A stretch of DNA of 64,000 bases from Aliiglaciecola sp. M165 (GCF_007197995.1 NZ_VKKH01000002.1:496001-560000); one strand, 5' to 3'. Positions 9,578 to 19,079 are shown, counted from the stretch's first letter. The notes: generated by a model from the letters alone, not told the origin. Translations and numbers: made by a program.

Positions 9578-9982
9578 ATGTATCGTGGCAGCTGTTTGTG
9601 TGGAAAAATTACTTACGCCGTTGTTCGTTTTGGCCCTTTAATGGCACATTGTCATTGCACAGATTGTCGCAAGTTTCATGGCGCGGCATTCTCGACTTTT
9701 GGTGAAGCCAAGTGCAGCGAGTTTGAATGGTTGACGGGCAAGGACATATTAAAAACCTTTATCGCACCAAATGGCAGTACACGGCAATTTTGCTCACATT
9801 GCGGAAGCAGCCTAACATTTCAGCCGGCGAATCATCGAGACATTATGGAAATTTCAGTTGCAAGTCTAGATGGTGAACACTCGCTATCTCCTGATGCACA
9901 TGTTTTTTGCCGTAGTAAAGTCTCATGGATAACGTTGGAAGATGGATTACCTAAGTTTGCTTCGAGCCGCGGCAATCAATAA
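9578..9982 (+). CDS. GFA (CENP-V/GFA domain) zinc-binding protein
   Basis: 134 residues forming one GFA fold. Zinc-binding cysteines are seen in GSCLCGKITY (residues 4-13), HCHCTDCRKFHGAAFSTF (about 27-44) and FCSHCGSSL (about 72-80). The family was named after glutathione-dependent formaldehyde-activating enzyme, but most members have no proven reaction. No formaldehyde dehydrogenase lies nearby. It is followed after three bases by a decayed frame, so it may have been part of a small operon. Confidence 0.85.
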   Translation: MYRGSCLCGKITYAVVRFGPLMAHCHCTDCRKFHGAAFSTFGEAKCSEFEWLTGKDILKTFIAPNGSTRQFCSHCGSSLTFQPANHRDIMEISVASLDGEHSLSPDAHVFCRSKVSWITLEDGLPKFASSRGNQ

Positions 9983-9985
9983 GGA

Positions 9986-10301
9986 ATGACAAAAATGATT
10001 TATGCTCTCAATCTCTACGATATTAAAGAGGGTAAGGAAGCTATCTATCAACAATATGTTTTGAAGGCCACGGCTCAATTAAAGGGACTAGATGCCAAGC
10101 CGGTTTGCTCAGGTACACACCCAATACGAAGCTTATACCAATCCACATAAAGAAGTGATCAGTCAGAATGCGTCCAGCGGTTTTTGGACAAAGCGTCGCT
10201 AAGCCAACGATTTGCATTCATTACGTGAATCTTCTACCGAAAACTATATTTGGACCCTATTCGAACATTGGGATCTGAGACAGTGGCTGGCTAATTTGTA
10301 A
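9986..10301 (+). pseudogene. Decayed gene remnant(s) after the GFA gene
   Basis: An ATG at 9986 opens a 54-codon frame (MTKMIYALNLYDIKEGKEAI...) that stops at 10150. Its start looks like a small dimeric alpha-beta barrel protein of the DUF1330 or monooxygenase kind. From about 10092 another frame looks protein-like (RFAQVHTQYEAYTNPHKEV, then a TAA at 10200-10202). The same frame continues as ENYIWTLFEHWDLRQWLANL to a TAA at 10299-10301. The pattern suggests either one gene broken by a frameshift and a nonsense change, or two gene ends joined by a deletion. The family is not recognised. Confidence 0.5.
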
Positions 10302-10377
10302 AGAGGATTAGAATGACGATCTTTTTGGGTATGACGGAACGTTTTTAACCTTGGAGTCTTCCCCAAAATACAATGAA

Positions 10378-10420
10378 AAAGAGGTCCCCGAAGTTATTAT
10401 CGTGGACCTCTTTATTTCTT
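10378..10420 (+). terminator. Terminator-like hairpin
   Basis: AAAGAGGTCC pairs perfectly with GGACCTCTTT across a 16-base loop and is followed by a T-rich tract. It lies after the decayed gene and could end transcription coming from the GFA gene. Confidence 0.65.
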
Positions 10421-10450
10421 AAACGACAACTAAATCGTTTCTGATGGCAG

Positions 10451-10513
10451 GAGATTCCGCATTAAAAGCGCTTGCGGAATGACGTTGTATTATCTTGCGG
10501 AATGACGTTGTAT
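10451..10513. repeat. REP-like palindrome with duplicated right arm
   Basis: ATTCCGC (10454-10460) and GCGGAAT (10474-10480) form a hairpin around ATTAAAAGCGCTT. The 20-base right arm CTTGCGGAATGACGTTGTAT (10471-10490) is repeated exactly at 10494-10513. The same architecture is found at 59641-59754, which points to a dispersed intergenic element. Confidence 0.6.
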
Positions 10514-10528
10514 CTAATAGAAATAAAA

Positions 10529-12064
10529 TTATTTCTTATCTCTGACCAACTGATCCATAAATCTAACTCCCCAACCAGAAGAACCTTTAGGAACCGTGTC
10601 AGTAACGTCTGTTATCCAGTCAACACCCGCAATATCCAAATGTACCCATGTCATATCTTCATCAACAAAAGTACCAATAACCGCCGCACCAATACTTGCA
10701 CCTGGGTTGCCAGCGCCAGAGTTTTTAATATCAGCAATGTCCGACTTAATTTGCTCGAAATGGTTTGGATGCAAAGGCAACGGCCATACTGCTTCACCAC
10801 TACGCTCACCAACACCCATCATGTCAACCGATAAATCCCAGTCACGGGTTATGACGACTGCGTATTCGTCACTTAATGCACGAGCTGCTGAACCTGTCAA
10901 AGTCGCAATATTGACAAGCATTCTTGGTTTGAATTCTTGCTGAGCATAATAAACCGCGTCAGCAAGAATTAAACGACCTTCGGCGTCGGTTGAGATGATT
11001 TCGATACTTGTGCCTTTCATCGTTGGCAACACATCGCCTGGTCTAATCGCATCTTCAGCAGGCATGTTTTCTGCCAATGGCATAAGCCCCACAAGATTGA
11101 CATTTTCTTTTCGACTGGCCACCGCGTATAGCGTGCCTGCCACAGCAGCAGCACCTGACATATCCGATTTCATTGCCCACATACCTGAATTACGTTTTAG
11201 GCTGATACCGCCGGTATCAAAGGTAATGCCTTTGCCCGCAAGTGCAATAGGTGCATCGTCGTTGTCAGCACCTTTGTATTCAATGACAAGCATCTTGGGC
11301 TCATGAATAGAGCCTTGGCCTACCCCCATCAGTGCACCCATGTTGTTCTTTTTCATGTCGCGCAAAGTTAGCACGTCAATGTCGATGTTTTTAATGCCCT
11401 TAAATTTCTTTTTCACTGCATCGACAAAAGCTTGAGGGTATATAGTCTTACCTGGTTCGCTGGCTAGGTCTCGGGTCATGTAAATACCTTCAGCCAGGAA
11501 TTTTAGGTCATTGTTATACGTTGATTCGGCTTCGTTAACTCCAGCGGAAATGAATGTTAGGGTACCGGGACTTTGTTTTTTATCTGATTTGTATTTTTCA
11601 AATCGGTAGTTTTGCAGCTCATATCCATACGCTATATGAGCAGCTGCGTCAGCATGTTCGGTATTGAGGCCATCAACGTGGACAACAATGTTCTGCTCTT
11701 TCAAATCGACGCCTATTTGCTTGGCGATTTTTCCGCCCAAGTTTTGCAAATCGACAGCATTCATAGGTGACTCAACCGCGCTACCAAGCACAACAACTCT
11801 ATCGTAGTTGCCAATACCAAAAAGGATTGCTGCAGAACCTACCTCAGTTTTGAATGATTGAGCTTTTAAGGCTTTAAAAAGCTGACCGTTGGTCTCAGCA
11901 TCTAAAACTGCAGCCGCCCCATTTAGGGTGTCCAAGTCATCAACCAAAACAACGACGTGTTTTACGTCACCTTGCACATTGCCTGAAAATTCAACAGTTA
12001 CCTGTGCCAAGGCGCTAAAACTCAGGGTACACAGAGCAAAAATCATGATACTTAATTTACGCAT
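10529..12064 (-). CDS. Secreted leucyl aminopeptidase, peptidase family M17
   Basis: Removes N-terminal residues from peptides using two metal ions. It has 511 residues with a clear signal peptide (MRKLSIMIFALCTLSFSALA), so it acts in the periplasm or outside the cell, unlike cytoplasmic PepA. The M17 core is intact: GKGITFDTGGISLK with the catalytic lysine and metal aspartate, MKSDMSGAAAVAG, and STDAEGRLILADAV (NTDAEGR in most members; Ser replaces Asn). Single gene, divergent from the DUF6492 gene. It may help use peptides together with the M3 lipoprotein peptidase nearby. Confidence 0.92.
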   Translation of the reverse strand: MRKLSIMIFALCTLSFSALAQVTVEFSGNVQGDVKHVVVLVDDLDTLNGAAAVLDAETNGQLFKALKAQSFKTEVGSAAILFGIGNYDRVVVLGSAVESPMNAVDLQNLGGKIAKQIGVDLKEQNIVVHVDGLNTEHADAAAHIAYGYELQNYRFEKYKSDKKQSPGTLTFISAGVNEAESTYNNDLKFLAEGIYMTRDLASEPGKTIYPQAFVDAVKKKFKGIKNIDIDVLTLRDMKKNNMGALMGVGQGSIHEPKMLVIEYKGADNDDAPIALAGKGITFDTGGISLKRNSGMWAMKSDMSGAAAVAGTLYAVASRKENVNLVGLMPLAENMPAEDAIRPGDVLPTMKGTSIEIISTDAEGRLILADAVYYAQQEFKPRMLVNIATLTGSAARALSDEYAVVITRDWDLSVDMMGVGERSGEAVWPLPLHPNHFEQIKSDIADIKNSGAGNPGASIGAAVIGTFVDEDMTWVHLDIAGVDWITDVTDTVPKGSSGWGVRFMDQLVRDKK

Positions 12065-12249
12065 ACTTATTTTCCATATTTAAAAAATTAAAGTAATAAC
12101 GAGCAAACTGTTATTTTGGCTCAACGCTTCACGTCGATACTTTGTTCACAGCGCACATTTTAATTTCCAGAGTAAGGTATTATTATAAAGAGATCATCAA
12201 AGCCAATCGCAATAAACATGCCCTTGGCACCCATCAAAGGAAAGAATAC

Positions 12250-13158
12250 ATGACAATTGGAGCTGTGCTGCCATTGAGTGTCCGCGGAAGCTATGACGTC
12301 GACGACCTGGGCAGAACCGAGATTTTGTTTAAGACACTGGACGCCTTTAGCGAAGACAATTTATTTTCTAAATTTCTCATCGTAACCCCGCCAAATGAAG
12401 TAGAGATTGTCACAGAACGCGTAAAACGTTGGCAAAAGTTCAATCCAGTGGTGATATCAGAAGAAGAGCTGGTACCTCAACTAAAAAAATATCCACAAAT
12501 GCGCGGCTGGCGAAAACAACAAATTGTCAAAATCGCAGCGGCACAAATGTTCGAGGATGAATTTTATGTGACCTTCGATGCAGATGTAATTTGCCTCAAG
12601 CCTCTGACCCTGGACAAACTGATAGATAATGGTAAAGCGCTGTTGCAATACGAGCCCCGTTCGTTTCACCCCAAATGGTGGAAAGCCTCAGCACGATTGT
12701 TAAAAATGTCAGCAAACATCGGCGATACTGAAAAAGGCATGCATGTCACGCCGGCTATATTGTCTTGCACACTGGCAAAACAGCTGGCGGATGAAATCAG
12801 CCAGCTTTGGAAGAAGCATTGGGCTGATGCGATCTGTTCATTACACAATCCAAAACATCCCAACAACTGGCGTATCTCCCGCTTTTTACAACTGAAGTGG
12901 ACTGAATACTCACTGTACTATTTGTGTGCGATGAAAAAAGGCAATCTAGACCAATTCCATGTCACCGCCGGGACAGAAGAACACCCTCAACTGATGTTAA
13001 TCCACGACTCTCATCCATATGAAAATTGGGACACAGCTCACAGCTTTTCACAAAATTGTCCTGGACTATTTTGCGTAGTCGGCAGCAAATCTCGCATCGA
13101 GCCGGACGAAGTGTGGCAACGTATCCGACAGTTTGTTCCGGGTTATGAAAACAACTAG
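12250..13158 (+). CDS. DUF6492-family protein, probable glycosyltransferase fold
   Basis: 302 residues from the ATG at 12250, which has AGGAAAG upstream; the longer frame from 12142 adds 36 residues that look unrelated. It starts MTIGAVLPLSVRGSYDVDDLGRTEILFKTL, typical of DUF6492. A DxD-like metal/nucleotide-sugar site is seen in YVTFDADVICLKP at about residues 98-110, then LLQYEPRSFHPKWWKAS. This arrangement resembles GT-A glycosyltransferases, but donor and acceptor are unknown. No polysaccharide cluster surrounds it. Confidence 0.7.
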   Translation: MTIGAVLPLSVRGSYDVDDLGRTEILFKTLDAFSEDNLFSKFLIVTPPNEVEIVTERVKRWQKFNPVVISEEELVPQLKKYPQMRGWRKQQIVKIAAAQMFEDEFYVTFDADVICLKPLTLDKLIDNGKALLQYEPRSFHPKWWKASARLLKMSANIGDTEKGMHVTPAILSCTLAKQLADEISQLWKKHWADAICSLHNPKHPNNWRISRFLQLKWTEYSLYYLCAMKKGNLDQFHVTAGTEEHPQLMLIHDSHPYENWDTAHSFSQNCPGLFCVVGSKSRIEPDEVWQRIRQFVPGYENN

Positions 13159-13303
13159 CGCACCTTGGTCCATATAATACTAGGTTGCCGCAAACTATCG
13201 GAATAAATCGACCATTGGCCGCGCTTTACAACAGATATAGGCGGTTTTTGGCATAGTGAATAGTTCAAAAATAAAACAATAATTACACAAAGGGAGAAGG
13301 TTC

Positions 13304-15346
13304 GTGAAACCAACTATTTTATCCATAATCGGAGTGGGCACGGCAGTTGTCGCATTAACTGCTTGCCAACCTAAGCAGGAAACAACGGATAACACTGCTG
13401 AACCCGTTGCCGCTGCCACAGACGCAACCAACACAATGTTGATTGAAGGCATTGACCCTACGCTAACAGGCGAGCAATTTACCCAGCTATGTGCAAGAGT
13501 AATACAGCAAGCCAAGACGGATTTCGCGACGCTGGAAGCCGATACAAGCCCAGCGACTTTGAACAGCGTTGTAGGTGCATTTGATCAAATTACTTACGAC
13601 ATGCAGCCGATTCGTCATAGCTGGTATATGCGTTCGGTGCATCCTGATGAAGCCGTTCGAAATGCCGCGACAGATTGCAGCCAACAATATTCAGACTTTC
13701 TTTCTCAGGTAGGTTTATCTCGTGGCTATTACGAGCGTCTTGCTGCCATTGATACTAGTGCTCTAAGTTCGACCCAAAGATACATGATCGAACAAGGCTT
13801 GGCCGCATTCACTCGTGCAGGTGTAGATAAAGATGAGGCTACCCGCGACAAAATCCGAGCGTTGCGCAAAGAGATCACAGAAATAGGCAATCAATTTGAT
13901 AAAAATATTCGTGAAGATGTACGTTATATTACAACCACTTTGGGAGCGTTAGCGGGACTGCCACAAGATTATATTGATGCGCGACCCGCTGACGAAAACG
14001 GACTAATTAAGATCTCTACAGACTATCCCGATTTGTATCCAGTGATGACTTATGCTGAAAACGATGCACTTCGCAAAGAACTGCGTATTGCATCGCGCTC
14101 TCGTGGTTACCCGCAAAATGAAGCGATTTTGAAAACGCTCATCGAAAAGCGCCACGAATTAGCTAACATTCTGGGCTTCAAAAATTTCGCTGGCTTGTCT
14201 ATGGACGACAAGATGATCGCTACACCCGAAAATGCCGACGAATTCTTGACGAAAGTTGGCTTGGCATTAGCGGAACCTGTGGAAAAAGAAAAAGCCATTT
14301 TGTTAGCCCGTTTAAAGGAAATTGATCCCGATGCAACAGCGGTTCAAGCCTGGCAATCAAGCTATTTAATGAACCTCATTCGTCAGGAAGATTACGCCCT
14401 AGATTCCAAAGAAGTTCGTGAATATTTCCACTATGACAAGGTTCGCGACGGCATTTTGCAGCTAACAGAAGATCTATTTGGCGTCAAAATCCGTGAATGG
14501 GAAACCGCCACATGGCATGAAGACGTCGAGACCTATGAAATTCTCGATAACGGCAAGATAATTGGGCGTTTTTATATGGACAATCACCCCCGTGAAAACA
14601 AATATAAACACGCCGCACATTGGGGTCTGCGCTCTGGGATTAAAGACAAACAAATTGCCTTGTCTGGACTTGCTCAAAACTTTCCAAAAGGCTTGATGGA
14701 ACATGGTCAGGTAGAAACTTTTTTGCACGAGTTTGGCCACTTGATCCATAACATTTTTTCTGGCAATCAAGAATGGTTCGCTATCACTGGGATGAGTATG
14801 GAGCGGGACTTTGTTGAAGCACCATCTCAGATGTTAGAAGAATGGATTTGGGATTACGACACTATTAAAACCTTTGCGACCAATAGCGAAGGGGAAGCTA
14901 TTCCTAAAGCGTTAGTTGATAAGATGGTTAAAGCAAGAGATTTTGGCCAGGCAACCGGCACAGCCACTCAGATCTATTACGCGAACCTGTCTCTAAACTA
15001 CTACAATCGCGAACCTGATAGCTTTGAATTAACACCTCTGATGTTAGAACTGTCAGAAACTTTCTCACCGTTCCCCTACGTGGACGGTACACACTTTTAT
15101 GCCAACTTTGGACATCTCAATGGCTACTCTTCAAATTACTACACCTATCAGTGGTCACTCGCAATTGCTACAGACTTATTCTCTCGCTTCAAGCAGGAAG
15201 GCATGCGAAACCTTGATGTCGCCAACGAATATCGCCATAAAGTACTAGGGGCCGCTGGCAGCAAACCTGCTGCTGACTTTGTTGAAGACTTCTTGGGTAG
15301 GCCTTTTAGCCCAGATGCTTATATTGACAAATTAAAGTCTTTGTAA
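13304..15346 (+). CDS. M3-family oligopeptidase, lipoprotein
   Basis: 680 residues. The N-terminus has a lipobox (ALTAC with Cys at about residue 21), so it should be a membrane-anchored lipoprotein facing the periplasm. The zinc site HEFGH is at residues 475-479, within VETFLHEFGHLIHNIF, and the third-ligand region MSMERDFVEAPSQMLEEW follows about 20 residues later. Length and motifs match thimet oligopeptidase-like M3A peptidases, which cut short peptides. The start is GTG within AGGGAGAAGGTTC, a strong ribosome site. A terminator follows. Confidence 0.92.
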   Translation: MKPTILSIIGVGTAVVALTACQPKQETTDNTAEPVAAATDATNTMLIEGIDPTLTGEQFTQLCARVIQQAKTDFATLEADTSPATLNSVVGAFDQITYDMQPIRHSWYMRSVHPDEAVRNAATDCSQQYSDFLSQVGLSRGYYERLAAIDTSALSSTQRYMIEQGLAAFTRAGVDKDEATRDKIRALRKEITEIGNQFDKNIREDVRYITTTLGALAGLPQDYIDARPADENGLIKISTDYPDLYPVMTYAENDALRKELRIASRSRGYPQNEAILKTLIEKRHELANILGFKNFAGLSMDDKMIATPENADEFLTKVGLALAEPVEKEKAILLARLKEIDPDATAVQAWQSSYLMNLIRQEDYALDSKEVREYFHYDKVRDGILQLTEDLFGVKIREWETATWHEDVETYEILDNGKIIGRFYMDNHPRENKYKHAAHWGLRSGIKDKQIALSGLAQNFPKGLMEHGQVETFLHEFGHLIHNIFSGNQEWFAITGMSMERDFVEAPSQMLEEWIWDYDTIKTFATNSEGEAIPKALVDKMVKARDFGQATGTATQIYYANLSLNYYNREPDSFELTPLMLELSETFSPFPYVDGTHFYANFGHLNGYSSNYYTYQWSLAIATDLFSRFKQEGMRNLDVANEYRHKVLGAAGSKPAADFVEDFLGRPFSPDAYIDKLKSL

Positions 15347-15361
15347 CACTCACCGTTAATT

Positions 15362-15394
15362 AGCCCCGCTCTACAATTAGAACGGGGCTTTTTT
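15362..15394 (+). terminator. Rho-independent terminator of the M3 peptidase gene
   Basis: AGCCCCG pairs with CGGGGCT and is followed by six T residues, starting 16 bases after the stop codon. Confidence 0.9.
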
Positions 15395-15431
15395 ATATAA
15401 CTTGCAGGCAGCCTTATTGATTAACAGGCAT

Positions 15432-15460
15432 AAAAAAAGCAACCCGAAGGTTGCTTTTTT
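15432..15460 (-). terminator. Bidirectional terminator downstream of the cold-shock gene
   Basis: Seven A residues, GCAACC, a CGAA tetraloop, GGTTGC and six T residues form a terminator that works on either strand. It lies between the convergent M3 peptidase and cold-shock genes. Confidence 0.92.
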
Positions 15461-15498
15461 AGTCATCTATAAGAACTGGTTTTCACCAGTCATTACAA

Positions 15499-15708
15499 TT
15501 AGATAACTTGAATGTTCTCAGCTTGAGGACCTTTTTGGCCTTGGCCAATAGTGAACTCAACTTTTTGACCTTCTTTAAGCGTTTTGAAGCCGTCGCCAAC
15601 GATTGAACGGAAATGTGCGAATACATCAGGGCCGCCTTGCTGCTCGATGAAACCAAAACCTTTATCTTCGTTGAACCACTTAACAGTTCCTACAACTTTA
15701 TCAGACAT
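15499..15708 (-). CDS. Cold-shock domain protein
   Basis: A single OB-fold RNA/DNA-binding protein of 69 residues, [22 protein letters not shown]1 (KGFGFIEQ) and RNP2 (DVFAHF) motifs are intact. It ends AENIQVI like CspA/CspE proteins. The ATG at 15706-15708 has AGGAAG upstream, so the 18 extra codons of the longer frame are rejected. CspA-type proteins act as RNA chaperones. Which paralogue this is cannot be told. Confidence 0.93.
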   Translation of the reverse strand: MSDKVVGTVKWFNEDKGFGFIEQQGGPDVFAHFRSIVGDGFKTLKEGQKVEFTIGQGQKGPQAENIQVI

Positions 15709-16080
15709 TATATATCTTCCTGTATTAAATAAATTGGGTGCCAAAATTGGCGGGTTTAGCATAAAAATAGACCGAACTTAAAAACGACAGGACGAAGAAC
15801 AACGATATAACAACGAAATGTAGATCTTTAACGAGGCTTTCTTAGCTGGGCGCAGAATACCGCACTTTGGCCGGGTGTCAAACTAATTCGAACAAATAAT
15901 TTAGAAATATCTGACAGTTAAAGTGTAAAACATTGTCTCCACGTACCGGATTTTCCCAATAATTACGCGACCTATCAATTTACTTCTGGCTAAAAAACAG
16001 ACTGAATTTTAAACTCTTATTGAAAGATGACCGCGTGGTTTCAGGTCAAATCACTCAGCTAAACCCTTTTAGGACATTTT
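15709..16080. other. Intergenic region, divergent promoters expected
   Basis: These 372 bases lie between the divergent cold-shock and chemoreceptor genes. No frame looks coding and no tRNA or strong hairpin is visible. The side next to the cold-shock gene may be a long 5' leader, common for csp genes, but no cold-box sequence could be confirmed by eye. Confidence 0.4.
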
Positions 16081-17217
16081 ATGATTCAGGCTACCGTCAA
16101 TTCTCACCCATCGTGGACACAATTAATTTTTGCACCGATGTTAGTAAAACGGTCGTTAACCACGGCTTTGATTGTAGGTTTGATATTAAATGTCATTAAC
16201 CAGTGGAGCGCGCTTTTTGGTGATGCACAAATCGTGTTGAGCAGTTTGCTTCTAACTTTTTTAGTGCCTTATTGTGTTTCGACCTTTTCAGGGGCTCTAT
16301 CTGCAAACCACTTCGCTAGACAACAATTAGAACTATCTGAAGATCCAAGGCCGTACATTAATCAGCATGTTCAAGAGGTAGCGCTAGAACTTGAAGAATT
16401 AACCGCAAATATTACGCAAAATGCACGTAACGTAAATAAAGCCTCTGCCCAACGAGTTGCCTTTGTCGATGACGTTGCTCAGACAGCCCGCCACGCTCAA
16501 CAAACCAGTGTTAGTCTAGCGCAACGCGCTGAACAGACTAACGGCGAAGTTGACAAAATGACTGCCGCATTTGAAAGAGTCTGTGATCATATTGAGCAAT
16601 TAGGCGGACAAATTTCTACATCGATGGATGCAACCCAAGGATTGTCGACTGAAATTCATCGTTTTCTCACCGAATTTGAAAGTATCGCGAAGCTGGCAAG
16701 TGGCATTACCGCAATTTCGGATCAGACCAACCTATTGGCACTAAACGCTGCCATTGAAGCAGCCAGAGCTGGGGAAGCCGGTCGCGGATTTGCCGTGGTC
16801 GCAACCGAAGTAAAAAACCTTGCCGGTCAGACAAAGGACAATGCACAACAAATCGATTCCCACTTGAAGACACTGCAGAGTCACCAGGCGAGTCTTGGAC
16901 AAGCGTTACACTCCTTGACTGACTCAATGCAGAAAGCCCAATCTGCAACGAGCGATGGTGAAAGCTCGATGCAATTAACTACCAGCAATGTATCAGACAG
17001 CTGCATGGTGATCAGACGAAGTTTAGCTCAGGTTAGCCACGAGCTTATGGACGAACAACAACGATTAGAAGGGATTGCCGTTAACATTGACGAGTTGGCC
17101 CAAGATACACGTAAAGCAATTAAAGGTTCGGCAACCAATATTGATTTGGGATCTCGCGCATCGGATTTGGTTGGTAAAATACGCCATCAGGTTAGCGAGG
17201 GGATCCTTAAGAGCTGA
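16081..17217 (+). CDS. Methyl-accepting chemotaxis protein with NrtS-like membrane domain
   Basis: 378 residues. Residues about 16-80 hold two hydrophobic helices in a pattern ([19 protein letters not shown] ... [16 protein letters not shown]) that resembles NrtS, a small two-helix nitrate/nitrite transporter. The match is from memory and rests on the spaced RSL/VG/LN.INQ/LVPY.VST residues. There is no periplasmic domain and no obvious HAMP. The rest is a coiled-coil MCP signalling domain with the canonical tip [19 protein letters not shown] and [15 protein letters not shown]. The inferred role is to sense nitrate or nitrite, or membrane state, and signal through CheA/CheW. Convergent with the response-regulator gene. 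Confidence 0.85.
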   Translation: MIQATVNSHPSWTQLIFAPMLVKRSLTTALIVGLILNVINQWSALFGDAQIVLSSLLLTFLVPYCVSTFSGALSANHFARQQLELSEDPRPYINQHVQEVALELEELTANITQNARNVNKASAQRVAFVDDVAQTARHAQQTSVSLAQRAEQTNGEVDKMTAAFERVCDHIEQLGGQISTSMDATQGLSTEIHRFLTEFESIAKLASGITAISDQTNLLALNAAIEAARAGEAGRGFAVVATEVKNLAGQTKDNAQQIDSHLKTLQSHQASLGQALHSLTDSMQKAQSATSDGESSMQLTTSNVSDSCMVIRRSLAQVSHELMDEQQRLEGIAVNIDELAQDTRKAIKGSATNIDLGSRASDLVGKIRHQVSEGILKS

Positions 17218-17227
17218 ATGAAAATCT

Positions 17228-17974
17228 CTAACGTGATGACCAACGGCGAATAAAATCAGGTTTATAATGCTCACTCACGTTGATCTGATCGCCGTTGCTT
17301 AAAATCAACAGGTTCTTATTCTCGTTAATGGATTTGAGCTCTAGCGCATGTTCAAGTTTAACAATTGATTGGCGGTGTACACGACAAAAAAGCGCGGGGT
17401 CCAGATGCTCCTCTAACTGAGACAAGCTGCATCGATGCAAATGGCATCCTTGCTTGTGATGGATCTCAACGTAATTTCCGTTACTACATATCCAGTAGAT
17501 TGATTCAACTTTTATCACCCGAATCGAGGCGGTAGATTTGATAGTGATAATGTCAATGGGTCGATTATTTAAATAAGCATCAATTTGTTGATTAGCGTTT
17601 GAGAGGTTCGCATGCAAGTGCTCTATTCGCTCGACACAGCGAGCAAAACGCTGACTGTCGAAAGGTTTGAGCAAATAGTCCACGGCATAAAATTCAAAGG
17701 CTTGCAGGGCATAATCATCGTAGGCGGTAACAAATACAATCAATGGTGCCTGAGGTTGATTAACGATCCATTTTGCTGCGTCAGTCCCTTTTGTTCCCGG
17801 CATACTAATATCAAGAAACACAACATCGATTTGGTTCAGGTCGCACAACGCCATAAATCGATCAGCCGTTGGGTATTCGTTTGTCACTTTCCAGTTATCA
17901 TGTTCGGCGATGGCATCACGAATGTTAAACCTGGCCATTGCTTCATCGTCAACGATTACCGCGTTAATAGTCAC
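17228..17974 (-). CDS. LytR/AlgR-type response regulator with LytTR DNA-binding domain
   Basis: 248 residues from GTG at 17972-17974 (TINAVIVDDEAMARFNIRDAI). The longer frame would add 20 unlike residues. The receiver domain has acidic DDE, phospho-acceptor Asp in VVFLDISMPGTKG (about residue 56) and the conserved Lys in DYLLKPFDS. The C-terminal LytTR domain runs from about residue 145, with VESIYWICSNGNYVEIHHK and FCRVHRQSIVKLEHALEL. It overlaps the end of the partner kinase gene by 11 bases, indicating translational coupling. Targets unknown. Confidence 0.9.
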   Translation of the reverse strand: MTINAVIVDDEAMARFNIRDAIAEHDNWKVTNEYPTADRFMALCDLNQIDVVFLDISMPGTKGTDAAKWIVNQPQAPLIVFVTAYDDYALQAFEFYAVDYLLKPFDSQRFARCVERIEHLHANLSNANQQIDAYLNNRPIDIITIKSTASIRVIKVESIYWICSNGNYVEIHHKQGCHLHRCSLSQLEEHLDPALFCRVHRQSIVKLEHALELKSINENKNLLILSNGDQINVSEHYKPDFIRRWSSR

Positions 17975-19079
17975 GCACAGGCTCCTGCAAAGGTATCTGC
18001 AACACATTAACAAAAAGTCCATTTTCGAATCCATGCTGACAAACGAATTGCCCTGAGTAGGCCGCAGACAATCTGTCTCTTAAATTACTTAATGAGCTTT
18101 TTAAACCCACGGACAAAGGTGTTTCTGCCTCAGTGGTATTAGTTACCCTAATAACCAAAAACGCCTGTTCGATACAGAGACTCAAACAAATATCGGTGCA
18201 TGTTTCATTGTGAGCAACTTCATGAGAAAAACAGTTTTCAATGAGTGGCTGAATTAAAAAAGGTGGGATTAATATCTCAGTGCTGGTGTTTTTTAATTCA
18301 CATTGGAAATTGAATCGGTCCCCAAACCGCAGCGCTTGCAAACTAATGTAGTCATCGACGAATTCCAGCTCCTCACGTAATAAAATTTTGTCGAACTTAG
18401 CAGATTCAACGGTAAAACGAAGTAAATTGCCAACTTTTGAGACTGCGCTAAGAAGCTCGTTTTTGCTTGCGGTGCGGGCTAATGCGCTAATTGCGCCTAA
18501 ACAGTTAAATAAGAAGTGCGGGCTGAGTTGCGATTGCAATAACTGCAAATGCTGCTGAGTCAACATTAATTGCGCTTCGCTTTTATCCGCAGCCAGTTGT
18601 AACGCATGTAATTGGGACGTCTTAGCATCTCTGTAAAGTATTACCGCATTACACACACCAAAGGTCATGGTGTAGAGCATAGCGTAAAGAAAAATCAAAC
18701 CATTAGGTGTATTTAATACTTTGTCAATTGCTCCTTGCATCGGACTACCTTGTATCCATGCATTGATTGAAAAATCTAACAAAAAATAAGTGGGTAACCA
18801 AACAATGAGACCTGTGAGAAAAAGCGCCACAAAGGCTATTTTGCGCCTGTTTTTAGGCATGCTCGATAGCACATTGAGCAACCCCACACTGAACAATGCC
18901 CAGCAGGTGTAAGCCAGAAAATAATAAAGGTACTCATCAACCGTCAGTTGATGATCTGGCCGATATTTTAGCGTATCGAGAAATCCCGCAATTAAGTGAA
19001 CATAAGCGATGCTTTGCCACGCAAGCATCGATACCACAAATTGTTTAAGTAGATTTGGCAAGCGATTATCTAACCTCAT
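17964..19079 (-). CDS. LytS/YpdA-like membrane sensor histidine kinase
   Basis: 371 residues. The first 150 contain about four hydrophobic helices with no large extracellular domain. A short coiled coil (LQLAADKSEAQLMLTQQHLQ) leads to the His_kinase domain, with phospho-acceptor His in LQSQLSPHFLFNCLGAIS (about residue 198). A reduced ATPase domain follows, with IPPFLIQPLIENCFSHEVAH and a short GL..SLSNLRDRL segment. It should phosphorylate the overlapping LytTR regulator. The stimulus is not recognisable. Confidence 0.9.
   Translation of the reverse strand: MRLDNRLPNLLKQFVVSMLAWQSIAYVHLIAGFLDTLKYRPDHQLTVDEYLYYFLAYTCWALFSVGLLNVLSSMPKNRRKIAFVALFLTGLIVWLPTYFLLDFSINAWIQGSPMQGAIDKVLNTPNGLIFLYAMLYTMTFGVCNAVILYRDAKTSQLHALQLAADKSEAQLMLTQQHLQLLQSQLSPHFLFNCLGAISALARTASKNELLSAVSKVGNLLRFTVESAKFDKILLREELEFVDDYISLQALRFGDRFNFQCELKNTSTEILIPPFLIQPLIENCFSHEVAHNETCTDICLSLCIEQAFLVIRVTNTTEAETPLSVGLKSSLSNLRDRLSAAYSGQFVCQHGFENGLFVNVLQIPLQEPVRDY

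Noticed and set aside
10596-11306. Plus-strand frames of 103-120 codons opposite the aminopeptidase
   Set aside because: They are antisense shadows of a well-supported M17 peptidase with intact motifs.
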